A stretch of 64,000 nucleotides of DNA from Deltaproteobacteria bacterium (GCA_016183065.1 JACPFF010000017.1:1-64000), one strand, 5' to 3'; shown: positions 41,970 to 50,992, counted from the first letter of the stretch. Made by a program: numbers and translations. The notes: generated by a model from the sequence alone, not told the origin.

Positions 41970-43543
41970 AGCGGAACATGGTCATCACGGGGATCACCCT
42001 TGCCATCCTCATGATTGTGGGGAACTATCTGGCCTCCCGACATTTTTTCCGGATCGATCTGACGGAAAACCGGGAATTCACCTTGTCCGAGTCGACCAAG
42101 ACCATCCTCCGCAACCTCAAGGATGTGGTCACGATGCGGGTCTATTTCAGCACGAATCTTCCCCCGCAACTCACCCCCATGCAGCGTGGCATTGAGGACC
42201 TCTTGGCGGAATATCGGCAGTATGCCGGGGAGAATTTTCAGGTGGAATACCACGATCCGCAGGCCGACCCCCAGACCGAGCGAGAACTGATGATGCTGGG
42301 GATCCAGCCGATGCAACTCAACGTGGTCGAACGCGACAAACAGGAGGTCGCCCGGATTTTCCTGGGGCTCGTCCTCTTTCACAACGATCGCAAAGAGGTC
42401 ATCCCGGTCAACCCCCGGGAGCCGACACGGCATCTGGAAGAGTGGATGACCGGGGCGGTTGTGAAACTGACGCGGGAGAAGCCGCCGACCATCGGGTGGT
42501 GGGCCGCAGAGACGCGGGCCGAGGGGGAAGGCTTTACCCTGGTGCGTCAGCTCCTGGCCCAACGCTATACCATCACGGAGGTTCCGCTCACGACCGAGGC
42601 CTTGTCGCCGGCAAAGCTCGAGGCCGCAGTCCTTTTTGCACCAAAGACTCTGACCCCCGAACAACTGGCGGCCATCGATCAGTACCTCGATCAGGGGGGA
42701 TCCGTGCTGATGCTCGTCGGCTCCGTCGAATTGGGGGGGAACGCGGCGGCGGTGAAGCGGGAGACCGGATTGGAACCGCTCCTTGCCGCCTATGGCCTCG
42801 AAGTCCCGGCACGACTTGTGGCCGATGCCGTCAGCGATTATGCCACGTTCCGTTCCGGGTATTTCAATTATACGGTCCCCTATCCCCTCTGGCCGGCAGT
42901 GCGTGGAGCGGGGTTGCATCCAGAGAATCCGGTGGTCAGTCAGTTGGAATCGCTCACCCTCCCATGGGTGAGTCCGATTTATGTGAAGGACCCACTCCCG
43001 CAGGGATTGCAGGCCACCGTTTTGGCCAAGAGTTCCCCCAAGTCGGCAGAAACGCCGGGAGAGCCCCCGTTTGCGCTCGACCCGGAGGCTGCAGGGCTCC
43101 TGGTGCCACGGTCCGAGGCGACACCACGTAACCTGATCGTCTCCCTCCATGGCGTGTTCCCGGATCCGTACGGCGATGCGCTCCCCCGACCGAAGCAAGT
43201 CCCTGCCACCCGTGCGGGGAAGGAGGGGACCGTCATCGTTGTCGGGACGGCCGCATTTTTGGAAGATCGCTTTGCCGGTCAGGGGCAATTTCAGGATGGG
43301 CTGACCTTTTTTGAAAATGTGGTCGATCATTTCACGGTGGGCGATGAACTCTTGGGGATCCGCTCCAGACCGGTCTCGCGACGGCCCCTGGCCCAACTGA
43401 CTGCAGGAGAGATGGGAGCCATCCGCTATGCCCATATGTTGGGCATTCCGCTGCTGGTGATTAGTGGTGGTCTGGGGGGACTCGTCGCACGTCGACGTCG
43501 GTGGCAGCGGTTGCGCTCCCTCTTTGCCCCATCATCGAGGTGA
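41966..43543 (+). CDS. GldG-like ABC transporter auxiliary protein
   Basis: A 525-residue protein with one N-terminal membrane helix, a large periplasmic part and one C-terminal helix (LGIPLLVISGGLGGLV) followed by basic residues. The segment RIDLTENREFTLSESTKTIL is the family mark of the GldG/ABC_transp_aux proteins. The inside is similar to a beta-barrel/ThuA-like fold (LDQGGSVLMLVGSV). ATG 41966 overlaps the permease stop. It probably forms a complex with the permease. Confidence 0.88.
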   Translation: MKRNMVITGITLAILMIVGNYLASRHFFRIDLTENREFTLSESTKTILRNLKDVVTMRVYFSTNLPPQLTPMQRGIEDLLAEYRQYAGENFQVEYHDPQADPQTERELMMLGIQPMQLNVVERDKQEVARIFLGLVLFHNDRKEVIPVNPREPTRHLEEWMTGAVVKLTREKPPTIGWWAAETRAEGEGFTLVRQLLAQRYTITEVPLTTEALSPAKLEAAVLFAPKTLTPEQLAAIDQYLDQGGSVLMLVGSVELGGNAAAVKRETGLEPLLAAYGLEVPARLVADAVSDYATFRSGYFNYTVPYPLWPAVRGAGLHPENPVVSQLESLTLPWVSPIYVKDPLPQGLQATVLAKSSPKSAETPGEPPFALDPEAAGLLVPRSEATPRNLIVSLHGVFPDPYGDALPRPKQVPATRAGKEGTVIVVGTAAFLEDRFAGQGQFQDGLTFFENVVDHFTVGDELLGIRSRPVSRRPLAQLTAGEMGAIRYAHMLGIPLLVISGGLGGLVARRRRWQRLRSLFAPSSR

Positions 43544-43545
43544 GT

Positions 43546-44610
43546 ATGTGGAAGCGTTTTCGTCCCTATGGCTACCTCCTGGGCGCGATTGCCCTTGCGG
43601 GCATCGTCTTCGCCCTCGAGCGACCGGAATCCCCGCGCGTCGCGACCGAGGCTACCGTCCTCTTCCCTGGGTTGTTGCCGGACGCTGTGGAGACCATTGA
43701 AATCGAACAACTGCTCGACGGTGTCCGTTTGGAACGTCGGGCGTCCGTATGGGAGGTCAAGACACTCCAGACCGATCTGCAGAAAGAGGTGATACATGCC
43801 GAGCACGCCGCGGCGGACAAGAAGGAGGCCGCCGAGAGATCGACAGCGGACGCACAGGATGCACAGGCGTCGCCCGAGAGTGCCACCGAGGCCGGGCCTT
43901 TCTTCCGTGCGGAGGGCGATCGCGTGGAACGCCTGTTGACCCTGCTTCAGACCTTGCAGGTCGGCGCAGCAGCGAGTCGCAGCGCCGACGCCCACAACAC
44001 GCTCCAGGTGGGGGCCGTCGGTCTGCAGGTCCGCGTGTATGGGGCGATGGGTAAGGTCTTGGCCCATCTCTATGTCGGCAAACAGGGGCCCGACTACTTT
44101 AGCACCTACATCCGTCGCAGTGACGACATCACCAGTTATCTGATTCGGGAGACCTTGGCAGGACGATTTCCCACGCAGCTCGACGCCTGGCGCGACAAGG
44201 AAGTCTGGGCCCTCGATGCGGACCAGGTCGCATCAATCCGGATCGATCGCAAAGATGGTGGCCTCGTCTTGGAGCGCGACCCCAGTGATCATTTTGTGGC
44301 CACCGACGCCAAGGCAACCTCGCTCGACGACGAACGCCTCCGCGGGTGGTTCGCCCGTTGGCTCCAGTTCGATGCCTTGGAGATCGTGCAGGGGGTGAGC
44401 GCCGAGCAGGCAGGGCTGGAAAAGCCGGCCATGACCGTCACAGTGACCATGAAAGATGGAGAGATGCACACGCTCCTTCTGGGGAGCGAGTCACCCCGTG
44501 GGGCGCTCTATGGCAAGCGGCTCGAGGGGAACGAATTGGTGATCATCCCCCAAGATGTGGCACAGGCCCTGCGGTCCGATGTGGAATCCTTGACCAAGGA
44601 TGAAGGATAG
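43546..44610 (+). CDS. DUF4340-type membrane-anchored protein
   Basis: A 354-residue protein with one N-terminal anchor (YGYLLGAIALAGIVFAL) and a periplasmic domain with repeated beta units (VGKQGPDYFSTYIRRSDD, LDAWRDKEVWALDADQV), which is the DUF4340 pattern. A charged Ala/Glu-rich segment lies at residues about 85-120. It starts 3 bp after the GldG-like gene and closes the operon; the same gene order recurs in many Gram-negatives. The function is unknown but it is tied to the ABC system. Confidence 0.82.
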   Translation: MWKRFRPYGYLLGAIALAGIVFALERPESPRVATEATVLFPGLLPDAVETIEIEQLLDGVRLERRASVWEVKTLQTDLQKEVIHAEHAAADKKEAAERSTADAQDAQASPESATEAGPFFRAEGDRVERLLTLLQTLQVGAAASRSADAHNTLQVGAVGLQVRVYGAMGKVLAHLYVGKQGPDYFSTYIRRSDDITSYLIRETLAGRFPTQLDAWRDKEVWALDADQVASIRIDRKDGGLVLERDPSDHFVATDAKATSLDDERLRGWFARWLQFDALEIVQGVSAEQAGLEKPAMTVTVTMKDGEMHTLLLGSESPRGALYGKRLEGNELVIIPQDVAQALRSDVESLTKDEG

Positions 44611-44745
44611 CGTTTGACAGGCCATCAAGGTGATTCCTGTGGATTATTATCTATAATTGTTTGATATCATTATCAGATTAAGAAATAACTGTTTTGTGGA
44701 CAACTTGTTGACGAATGGGCCGATCTGGTACACGAAGGAGGTCCC

Positions 44746-45648
44746 ATGCGACAACGAGTCTTCACGCGACTATTTTGGATCGGTCTCGGATCCCTTGTCT
44801 CTCTGACCAGTCCCCATGCCACTATTGGAGGGGCTCACGTTGCCCCCTCCAGCGGCAAAGCCGCTGGAGCCTCCCCCTCAGCGCCGCGGTGCGGCTGGGT
44901 CGTGGGGCCCCGGACGTCAATCCGGGGGGTGTCGTGCCCAGGCGAAGCCTCCTCCCAGGGTGCCACGGGCGTGAGCCCGTGGGGCCCCACGATCATCACC
45001 CTGCTCAAACGGACAATTCCCCCGACCGCCGTGACGACCGCCGCCTGGATGGACGATGAATTCCGGGCGATCATCCAGGAGGTGGCACGTCTCTATGCCA
45101 TCGATCCGGCGATCATCGCGGCCATCATCCATGTGGAGTCGAACTTTAACCCGCGGGCCCGCTCGCATCGAGGGGCGATGGGACTGATGCAGCTGATGCC
45201 GGGGACGGCCCGGATGATGGGGGTCTCGGCGCCTTTTGACCCCGTCCAAAATATTCGGGGGGGGACCCGGTATTTCCGGTCGCTGCTCGACCAATTTGAG
45301 GGAGATATCCTGCTGGCGCTGGCCGCCTATAATGCCGGACCTGGGGCGGTCGCCCGCTACGGACGGATTCCCCCATATGGGGAAACGGAGCGGTACGTCC
45401 CCAAGGTCGTCCACTATTACCACCGCTTTGCCAGACTATTACAGGGGCTCGCGTCGCCCCCCCAACGGGCAAAGCCCGTTGGGTCCCCCCCTCTCGCGCG
45501 CAGTGCGCGCTGGGGTACTTCCTCGTCCACCCAGCTTCGCTGGGTCCCCGGACTCGGTCGTCGCCACACCCCCCTCCAGCGGCACAGCCGGGTCAAGGCC
45601 CAGCTTTGCTGGGCCGCGAAGCAAAGTCGAAGACTTTGCGGAGTGTGA
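44746..45648 (+). CDS. Lytic transglycosylase (SLT) with two in-frame repeat insertions
   Basis: A 300-residue exported muramidase-like enzyme. AAGGAGGT lies before the ATG and the signal peptide runs to about residue 24. Residues about 100-225 are the SLT domain: the catalytic Glu in AIIHVESNFNPRA, GAMGLMQLMPGTARMMG, and ALAAYNAGPGAVARYG. Residues about 26-82 and from 231 to the end are encoded by palindromic repeat copies 5 and 6, giving a Gly/Ala/Pro-rich linker after the signal peptide and a basic 70-residue tail. The enzyme domain itself is intact. The 135-bp AT-rich stretch upstream contains two DnaA-box-like sequences but no clear promoter. Confidence 0.88.
   Translation: MRQRVFTRLFWIGLGSLVSLTSPHATIGGAHVAPSSGKAAGASPSAPRCGWVVGPRTSIRGVSCPGEASSQGATGVSPWGPTIITLLKRTIPPTAVTTAAWMDDEFRAIIQEVARLYAIDPAIIAAIIHVESNFNPRARSHRGAMGLMQLMPGTARMMGVSAPFDPVQNIRGGTRYFRSLLDQFEGDILLALAAYNAGPGAVARYGRIPPYGETERYVPKVVHYYHRFARLLQGLASPPQRAKPVGSPPLARSARWGTSSSTQLRWVPGLGRRHTPLQRHSRVKAQLCWAAKQSRRLCGV
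44822..44990. repeat. GC-rich mosaic palindromic repeat, copy 5, inside the transglycosylase gene
   Basis: It starts CTATTGGAGGGGCTCACGT and ends GTGGGGCCCCAC. Inside are CAGCGGC-AAA-GCCGCTG, GGACGTCAATCC, and CACGGGC-GTGA-GCCCGTG. It lies between the signal peptide and the SLT domain and is open in the coding frame. Compared with copies 1 and 2 the stem bases have changed on both sides. Confidence 0.85.
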
Positions 45649-45690
45649 TGGAGCCCCCCCCCTCTCGCGCGCAGTGCGCGCTGGGTCGTA
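45436..45690. repeat. GC-rich mosaic palindromic repeat, copy 6, end of the transglycosylase gene
   Basis: It starts CTATTACAGGGGCTCGCGT and holds CAACGGGC-AAA-GCCCGTTG, CAGCTTCGCTGGG, CGGACTCGGTCGTCGCCAC, the CAAAGTCGAAGACTTTG hairpin module and CGCGCGCAGTGCGCGC. It supplies the last 70 codons and the stop of the transglycosylase. Its module order matches copy 2 at 13558-13794. Confidence 0.85.
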
Positions 45691-45721
45691 GTGTAGTCGT
45701 CCCTGATAAGAGCCTAAACTT

Positions 45722-46024
45722 TTAGCGGGTATAGAGGACCTGACCGTATCGATCGATGTGGTGCCGCAGTTCGGCATTGGTGATGGTATGGTAATCGATG
45801 ACATCGAAGAAATAGGGTAATGGGATTTCTTCATTCAATTTGGCGCTGACTTGCGTCACGAGACTGGCGATGGCGTCGCCCTTGAGGGCAAGATCGATGT
45901 CAGAACCCCTTTTATAATTTCCCATTGCCCGAGAGCCGAAGAGCGTCACCGTTGCGATATGAGGGAAGGAGTGGAATACCTGTCGCACCTGCTTGATGTC
46001 GTCGTCGGTCAACCCAAATGGCAT
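45722..46024 (-). CDS. MNT nucleotidyltransferase of a HI0073/HI0074-type pair
   Basis: A 100-residue protein with VTLFGSRAMGNYKRGSDIDLAL, the G-S and D-x-D core of minimal nucleotidyltransferases, and a short C-terminal sheet (FFDVIDYHTI). It starts 4 bp after the helical partner gene. Proteins of this type pair with HI0074-like substrate-binding proteins. ATG 46024 (MPFGLTDDDI) is chosen over an upstream GTG. No terminator is seen between it and repeat copy 6. Confidence 0.83.
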   Translation of the reverse strand: MPFGLTDDDIKQVRQVFHSFPHIATVTLFGSRAMGNYKRGSDIDLALKGDAIASLVTQVSAKLNEEIPLPYFFDVIDYHTITNAELRHHIDRYGQVLYTR

Positions 46025-46028
46025 AGGA

Positions 46029-46424
46029 TCACATCTTACTCTTGAGGACGCCATAGAGCGCTTGGAAGAGCGGGAAATAGGTTTCTTTTACAAGCTTTTC
46101 TACTTTGAGACTTGTGGCCTCATCGTACGTGTGCGCCGTTAAATGACGATCTTCCAGCATTTTCATCCACTGCTGGCCATCGTCAATCAGGTCGATCTGG
46201 AACGCGTGTTTGATGGCCTCGCGCGGCGTTCCGGCCGTCAGTCCCTGCGCCTCGAGATAATCCTTCAGGGTCTTCCACGAGAGCTCGAAAACGGTTTCGA
46301 AAAACTGGATCAGTCCCCCACGTTCAGCGGGAGAAGGATGAACAATTCCTCTGGCTTGTTCCAGAAGGCGATACGCCTTTTCCAAATTGGCAAAACGCTG
46401 CCGCCAGCGAATATCCTTGTTCAT
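46029..46424 (-). CDS. HI0074-type nucleotidyltransferase substrate-binding protein (HEPN-like)
   Basis: A 131-residue four-helix protein: RWRQRFANLEKAYRLLEQA at the start, GLIQFFETVFELSWKTLKDY, and DRHLTAHTYDEATS. These are the marks of the HI0074 family, whose HEPN-like fold binds the minimal nucleotidyltransferase; the R-x4-H-type motif (DRHLTAHTY) is the RNase site in related HEPN toxins. It precedes the nucleotidyltransferase gene, the reverse of the order at 13851-14596. Probably a toxin-antitoxin-like module. Confidence 0.85.
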   Translation of the reverse strand: MNKDIRWRQRFANLEKAYRLLEQARGIVHPSPAERGGLIQFFETVFELSWKTLKDYLEAQGLTAGTPREAIKHAFQIDLIDDGQQWMKMLEDRHLTAHTYDEATSLKVEKLVKETYFPLFQALYGVLKSKM

Positions 46425-46499
46425 TTCGGGTCCCCTCGCATATTTGCCGCCGGGATGTCGAGGGCAATTTCGAGAGACTGCTGCAGCCTGTATCATCGG

Positions 46500-46529
46500 T
46501 TGCGCAAAACCCCAGGCTCATGGCACAAT
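46500..46529 (+). promoter_or_regulatory. Weak leaderless promoter candidate of the cyclase gene
   Basis: TTGCGC (46500-46505), 18 bp, CACAAT (46524-46529). The -10 box ends nine bases before GTG 46539. The -35 match is poor, so this rests mainly on the spacing pattern shared with other genes in the window. Confidence 0.3.
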
Positions 46530-46538
46530 AAACAATAC

Positions 46539-49500
46539 GTGGATGAAAAGAGCCTGAATCTCGGTCAGTTAGCGGAGGATTTCGCCAAGCTTTTGGTCGA
46601 TGTCCCCCACGAGACGGCGCCAGATGAGACCATTGATCTGGAAGAGGGGGAGCGACGCGACGTCACGATCCTCTTTCTCGATCTCGTCGGCTATACCCGT
46701 CTTGCTGAGCGACTCGACCCCGAACAACTCAAGTTTGTCGTCTCGAATACGCTCCAGGTCTTTACCAATCAGATCAAGAAGTGCGGCGGGACCATCGAAA
46801 AGTTTGTGGGGGATGCCATTATGGCCCTTTTTGGCCGCTCGGAGGCGCATGAAGACGATTCGCGACGTGCCATTGTCGCGGCGCGACTGATTCTCGACCG
46901 CATCGACGATATCAACAGCATTTTGTCACAGAAAGAGATCACGCTGAACGCCCGCATCGGGATCAACCGTGGTCTGGTTGTGACCGGCCAGTTGGGAGAA
47001 CACGAGACCGTCACCGGTGAATCGATCAATATTGCCCAGCGTCTTGAGGCCAATGCCCCGGTCGACGGGATTCTCATCTCCGCGCCGGTCTATCGCGACG
47101 TGGCGACCTACTACCGCTGCGAAGCGCTCCCGCCACTGCATGTGAAAAACAAGACGGCGCCGCTGACGGTCTACCGCGTGCGGGACGAAATTCCGAAGCC
47201 AGATCGCCCACCGCACGATCAGACCGGGCCGATTGTGGGACGCGATGCGGAGATCGCGATGCTGAAAGCGGCCTGGGCCCGTGCGGCGGCCGCACAGATG
47301 AGCAGCATGCAACTGGTGGGCGAGGCGGGTGTGGGGAAGCGGGCATTGATCAATGCCATGCTGGAGGGAGTCCACCGCGAGGGGACGGATGTCCAGCCGA
47401 TTTTCGTCACCGCTGATTCGTTCGGCATGACGCCCTATCATGCACTGACCGACATGCTCCAGGCGTATCTGATGCAACACCGGCTCACACTCGACCAATT
47501 GGTGGTGGAGAGTGATGAGGTCACGGAAGAGAGTCTTCCGGGATACCAGTACTACCTCGAGGATTTGTTGGGCCGTGTGCACGAACCATCACAGCGGGCG
47601 CAGCTCGAACAGATGGATCCCCACGCCCGGCAACAGGAGACCATCCTGGCCGTGAAGCATTTTCTGCGCATTGCGGCGGCACGCGAGATGCGCGCGTCGC
47701 GGGGACCCTTAGTGGTTGTCGTGACCCATTGCGAATGGATGACCCATGCGTCACAGGGTGCCCTGCGACAATTGATCGAGATACTTCCGGAGCACCTGGC
47801 TCTGCTCTGGATCCTGAGTGGCCGTCAGCAGGAGGCCATGCAATGGATCCCGACACGGGCCTCCGTCTCCACTCTGCACCTGGGGCCCCTGACCCGTGAG
47901 GCCACGGCCGCATGGCTCGCCGCGCACTTCCCCGATCAGTCGTGGCGCCCCAGCATCATCGCGCAACTCCATGAGCGTACGGGCGGGAATCCGTTCTATC
48001 TTGAAGAACTCCTGCGGGCATTGGTTGGGAGCGGTGGGACATGTGACATCGACCTTGCGCATCTCGATGACCATCTCTCCGGTTCCATCAAGTCACTGGT
48101 GCTCTCCCGGCTCGATCGCCTGCCGCGACCGGTGAAATTTTCGCTACAAGTCAGCGCCGTGGCCGGGCGGGAATTTTCTCTCCCACTCCTTCGCCATATT
48201 CTTTCGCGGGTGCAACTCTCCTATCGTGTCGAGGAGATTGTCGAGGCGCTCCGTACGGAAAATTTGCTGACAGACGCCGGTGAGTGGCTGATCATGCACC
48301 GCCCGATGTTGAGCGAGGTGGCGTATTCGACGATCCTCTACGCGAATCGGCAAAAACTGCACCGGCTCGTGGCGGAATGGGTGGAAGATCAGCAGCGGGA
48401 CCGGTTGACGCAATATGCGCCCTATCTGGCAAGCCAGTGGGAGCGCGCCGAAGAATGGCGCAAGGCCGTCGGGTATTATCTGGAGGCCGGACGTGCGGCG
48501 CGATGGCAATATGCGTATCGCGAGGCCGCGCTCTATCTTGAGCGCGTCCTGCAACTGGCGGCGCGCGATCCGGCCGTATTAAACGCCAACGACACGCTCA
48601 ATGTGCATATGCTGATGAATGATCTGGGCGAGGCATTGGGCGAACCGGATCGATGGCGGATGCACGTGGAAGAAGGCCTCCGCCTTACCAAGCCGGGCGA
48701 CATGGCCCATGCGGCATTGCAACTGCGTCGCATCGAGTATGAGCACCGATACGGAAAACGGTCAGTGGCGCAGGAGGCCATTGCCCAGCTGGTGCTCGAC
48801 GCGCGTCACCATCTGCCACAATGGCCCGAATTGCAGGTGAAGATCCTGCAGACCGCGGCCGCCTTTGCTCTGGAGCGCGGGACCGATGCGACGGCCTATA
48901 TTGAGGCCGCGATCGCCTTGCGCCCGAAATTGCGCGAACCGCGCCATCAATATCTGCTCGATAATGCCGTCTTTAATCATTACAAAAATGCCGATGAACT
49001 CAAGCGCGCCGAGGCCCATCTGACCCGCATGCTCTCGGCATCATCGAACGACACCTATACGCGCCAGAGTAATCAGCTCCTCTCCTGTTCCTATCTGTGG
49101 GATCGGGGCATCGATTTTGCGGTCATTGCCGACCGCGCGGCCCAGGCGGCGGCCTATTTCCGGGAGGTCGGATGGGCGCGCGGTGTCGGGTGGGGGGCCT
49201 TTTATGAAGCCGCGGCCCGGTTGCGGCGGGGCGAATTTACGCAGGTCCGTCGTATCTTGCAGGACGGGCTGCGGGACATGCGCCGCGCCCGCGATGAATA
49301 TATCGTCGGGCTGCTGGAACTCCTGCAGGCCGCCACCGAGCTCTTTTCCGGGGAGATGGTGGCGTATCAGGTGCAACGCAAGGCGATCCTCGACCGTGCG
49401 GCAACGGAAAAGATGGAGATCCAGTTGGCGCTGCAGCGGGAGCTGGCGATGTTTGAGGGGCTGGTCCTTGTACAACCGGAGGAGTTGGGCCGCATCCATG

Positions 49501-49919
49501 AGACGCTGCTGCGCACCGAGTCTGTGCCACTGGCCAAAGTACAACGCGACGAGTATTATGTGATCTTGGCGTTGGTGGTCGTCCAGATCGGCCAGGTGGA
49601 GGGAGGCAAACGCTATCTGGCCGATGTGGTGCCGCATATCGAGGAGAATGAAAAGGGGTGGCTTTCGGGGGTGGTCAGTCAGGTGGAGGGACTCATTGCC
49701 TCGGCACAACAAGATATCGCGACCATGAATCGTCTCTTTGGAGAGAGTGTCGTGCAGTTGCACGCCATTGGCGCGGAATATAGTTGTTATCTCACCTACC
49801 GTTCCTGGCGCGCGGCATTGTGTGGCCACCAGCTCGGAGAGAGCCGGGAAGGGGCCGCCGTGGCACAGCAGCTGGCGCATTTTCCGCACGGACATCATCG
49901 GGAAACGAGGCGCGTATGA
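46539..49919 (+). CDS. Class III adenylate/guanylate cyclase fused to an AAA-type ATPase and TPR-like repeats
   Basis: A 1126-residue multidomain protein. Residues 40-215 form a class III cyclase with both metal Asp (D48 in ILFLDLVGYT; D92 in KFVGDAIMALFG), Lys88 for base recognition and the transition-state N164/R168 in TGESINIAQRLE, so it should be active. Residues about 235-560 are a STAND/AAA ATPase, but its P-loop reads GEAGVGKR with Arg instead of Ser/Thr. The C-terminal half is helical TPR-like. The start is uncertain: GTG 46539 gives a protein that begins near SLNLGQLAEDF; ATG 46455 is in frame. It overlaps the cNMP-domain gene by 4 nt. Confidence 0.88.
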   Translation: MDEKSLNLGQLAEDFAKLLVDVPHETAPDETIDLEEGERRDVTILFLDLVGYTRLAERLDPEQLKFVVSNTLQVFTNQIKKCGGTIEKFVGDAIMALFGRSEAHEDDSRRAIVAARLILDRIDDINSILSQKEITLNARIGINRGLVVTGQLGEHETVTGESINIAQRLEANAPVDGILISAPVYRDVATYYRCEALPPLHVKNKTAPLTVYRVRDEIPKPDRPPHDQTGPIVGRDAEIAMLKAAWARAAAAQMSSMQLVGEAGVGKRALINAMLEGVHREGTDVQPIFVTADSFGMTPYHALTDMLQAYLMQHRLTLDQLVVESDEVTEESLPGYQYYLEDLLGRVHEPSQRAQLEQMDPHARQQETILAVKHFLRIAAAREMRASRGPLVVVVTHCEWMTHASQGALRQLIEILPEHLALLWILSGRQQEAMQWIPTRASVSTLHLGPLTREATAAWLAAHFPDQSWRPSIIAQLHERTGGNPFYLEELLRALVGSGGTCDIDLAHLDDHLSGSIKSLVLSRLDRLPRPVKFSLQVSAVAGREFSLPLLRHILSRVQLSYRVEEIVEALRTENLLTDAGEWLIMHRPMLSEVAYSTILYANRQKLHRLVAEWVEDQQRDRLTQYAPYLASQWERAEEWRKAVGYYLEAGRAARWQYAYREAALYLERVLQLAARDPAVLNANDTLNVHMLMNDLGEALGEPDRWRMHVEEGLRLTKPGDMAHAALQLRRIEYEHRYGKRSVAQEAIAQLVLDARHHLPQWPELQVKILQTAAAFALERGTDATAYIEAAIALRPKLREPRHQYLLDNAVFNHYKNADELKRAEAHLTRMLSASSNDTYTRQSNQLLSCSYLWDRGIDFAVIADRAAQAAAYFREVGWARGVGWGAFYEAAARLRRGEFTQVRRILQDGLRDMRRARDEYIVGLLELLQAATELFSGEMVAYQVQRKAILDRAATEKMEIQLALQRELAMFEGLVLVQPEELGRIHETLLRTESVPLAKVQRDEYYVILALVVVQIGQVEGGKRYLADVVPHIEENEKGWLSGVVSQVEGLIASAQQDIATMNRLFGESVVQLHAIGAEYSCYLTYRSWRAALCGHQLGESREGAAVAQQLAHFPHGHHRETRRV

Positions 49920-50548
49920 TTGATCTCTTTGTCGGACTCAATGTACCGCAGCGGGATGGATTGGCCCGACTCATGCGGCACGAGCAACACAAGGCCGATG
50001 TCATTGTCATCCGTGCCGGGGATCCCGGGGAGACGTTGTATTTCGTCGAAGACGGGGCTGTTGCGGTCACCACGCGCGGAGAAAACGGCAAGATGGAGCT
50101 CCTGAACCTCCTCTCGCATGGCGATTGTTTTGGCGAGATGGCCCTGCTCAATGTCGAGCCCTATTCGGCGACGGTGACCACGGTTGAGCCGACGACCCTC
50201 ACCGCGATCACGCACGAGGCACTGCGACAGTTTGTCGATGCCGACCCTTCGGCCGGCCGGGAGATATATCGGACGTTTGCGTTGACGCTGAGTGAACGGT
50301 TGCGCCAGCTCACGGCGCGGGTCGATCTCTGGTTGGCGCGGGGGAAACACGCAGAACCGGTTCTGACCGGCGAGACTGCCACATTTGCCGCCAACGAACT
50401 GCGATCGGCGACGATCCTGTTGAAAGGGATGACGGATCTCCTGTTGGTGCGGGATCTGCCCAAAGAACGGGTGGCGTTTTTTTTGAAGACCATGCAAGCA
50501 CAGGCCGAACACGTGGCGACGGCCATCCGGTCTCTGCAACCGGGCTGA
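49916..50548 (+). CDS. Cyclic-nucleotide-binding domain protein lacking the phosphate-contact Arg
   Basis: A 210-residue protein. Residues about 20-125 are a cNMP-binding beta-roll: AGDPGETLYFVEDGAVAV and the phosphate-binding cassette GDCFGEMALLNVEPYSATV. The Glu is kept (E74) but the position of the usual Arg before S/A-A-T-V is Tyr83. The C-terminal 80 residues are helical and have no HTH, so it is not a CRP-type regulator. It overlaps the cyclase gene by ATGA and is most likely the receptor or regulator of that cyclase. Missing Arg means cNMP binding is doubtful or altered. Confidence 0.85.
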   Translation: MIDLFVGLNVPQRDGLARLMRHEQHKADVIVIRAGDPGETLYFVEDGAVAVTTRGENGKMELLNLLSHGDCFGEMALLNVEPYSATVTTVEPTTLTAITHEALRQFVDADPSAGREIYRTFALTLSERLRQLTARVDLWLARGKHAEPVLTGETATFAANELRSATILLKGMTDLLLVRDLPKERVAFFLKTMQAQAEHVATAIRSLQPG

Positions 50549-50560
50549 TGGGAGCGCGTC

Positions 50561-50992
50561 ATGCGGTCGACCGTTTTTCTCCTGGTGGTGCTGACGATTG
50601 CGGGATGGTACTCGGGCGGATGCCGCGATCGGCGCCCCTATGCAGGTCCGGAGGCGCTTATCCTGGACGCAACACCCGTGGATGTCGAGGATCTGCTGCA
50701 ACTCACGGTGAAAGGGATGGTCACCTGTCCGACCTGCCCGCATGCCTCGTCATCGATGATCCTCGAGGTCTACTCGCAGCAATCCTTTGCAGACGGACCG
50801 ATTGCGCAGTTTCTCTTTCCCTTTGTGGGGGCCTATGAGATCAGCGTTAATGTGCGGTATGGCGAGACGCTGACGATCACGGCGCGGATCTTTACCGATG
50901 GCGGCGTGCGTACTGCGTCCGAAGACCTTGTGACGCCCGACGACGAAAACCTCGAGGAGGCCTTTCTTACGCTGGACCTGAAGACCGAGTAG
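50561..50992 (+). CDS. Small lipoprotein of unknown function
   Basis: A 143-residue exported protein with signal FLLVVLTIAGWYSGGC as lipobox. After it come a short acidic domain with CPTCPH (residues about 56-61) and beta-strand patterns (GAYEISVNVRYGETLTITAR), an immunoglobulin-like or transthyretin-like layout. It starts 12 bp after the cNMP-domain gene and likely belongs to that unit. The 3' end overlaps the convergent MMPL gene by 26 bp. No family recognised. Confidence 0.65.
   Translation: MRSTVFLLVVLTIAGWYSGGCRDRRPYAGPEALILDATPVDVEDLLQLTVKGMVTCPTCPHASSSMILEVYSQQSFADGPIAQFLFPFVGAYEISVNVRYGETLTITARIFTDGGVRTASEDLVTPDDENLEEAFLTLDLKTE

Noticed and set aside
44611-44745. AT-rich intergenic stretch with two DnaA-box-like sequences, possible replication origin
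   Set aside because: Boxes are imperfect and few, no dnaA, dnaN, parA/B or gidA genes nearby, and the stretch is only 135 bp.
46143-46454. Long upstream extension of the cyclase frame
   Set aside because: It runs antisense through the HI0074-like gene and has no conserved domain; a start at 46455 or 46539 is more plausible.
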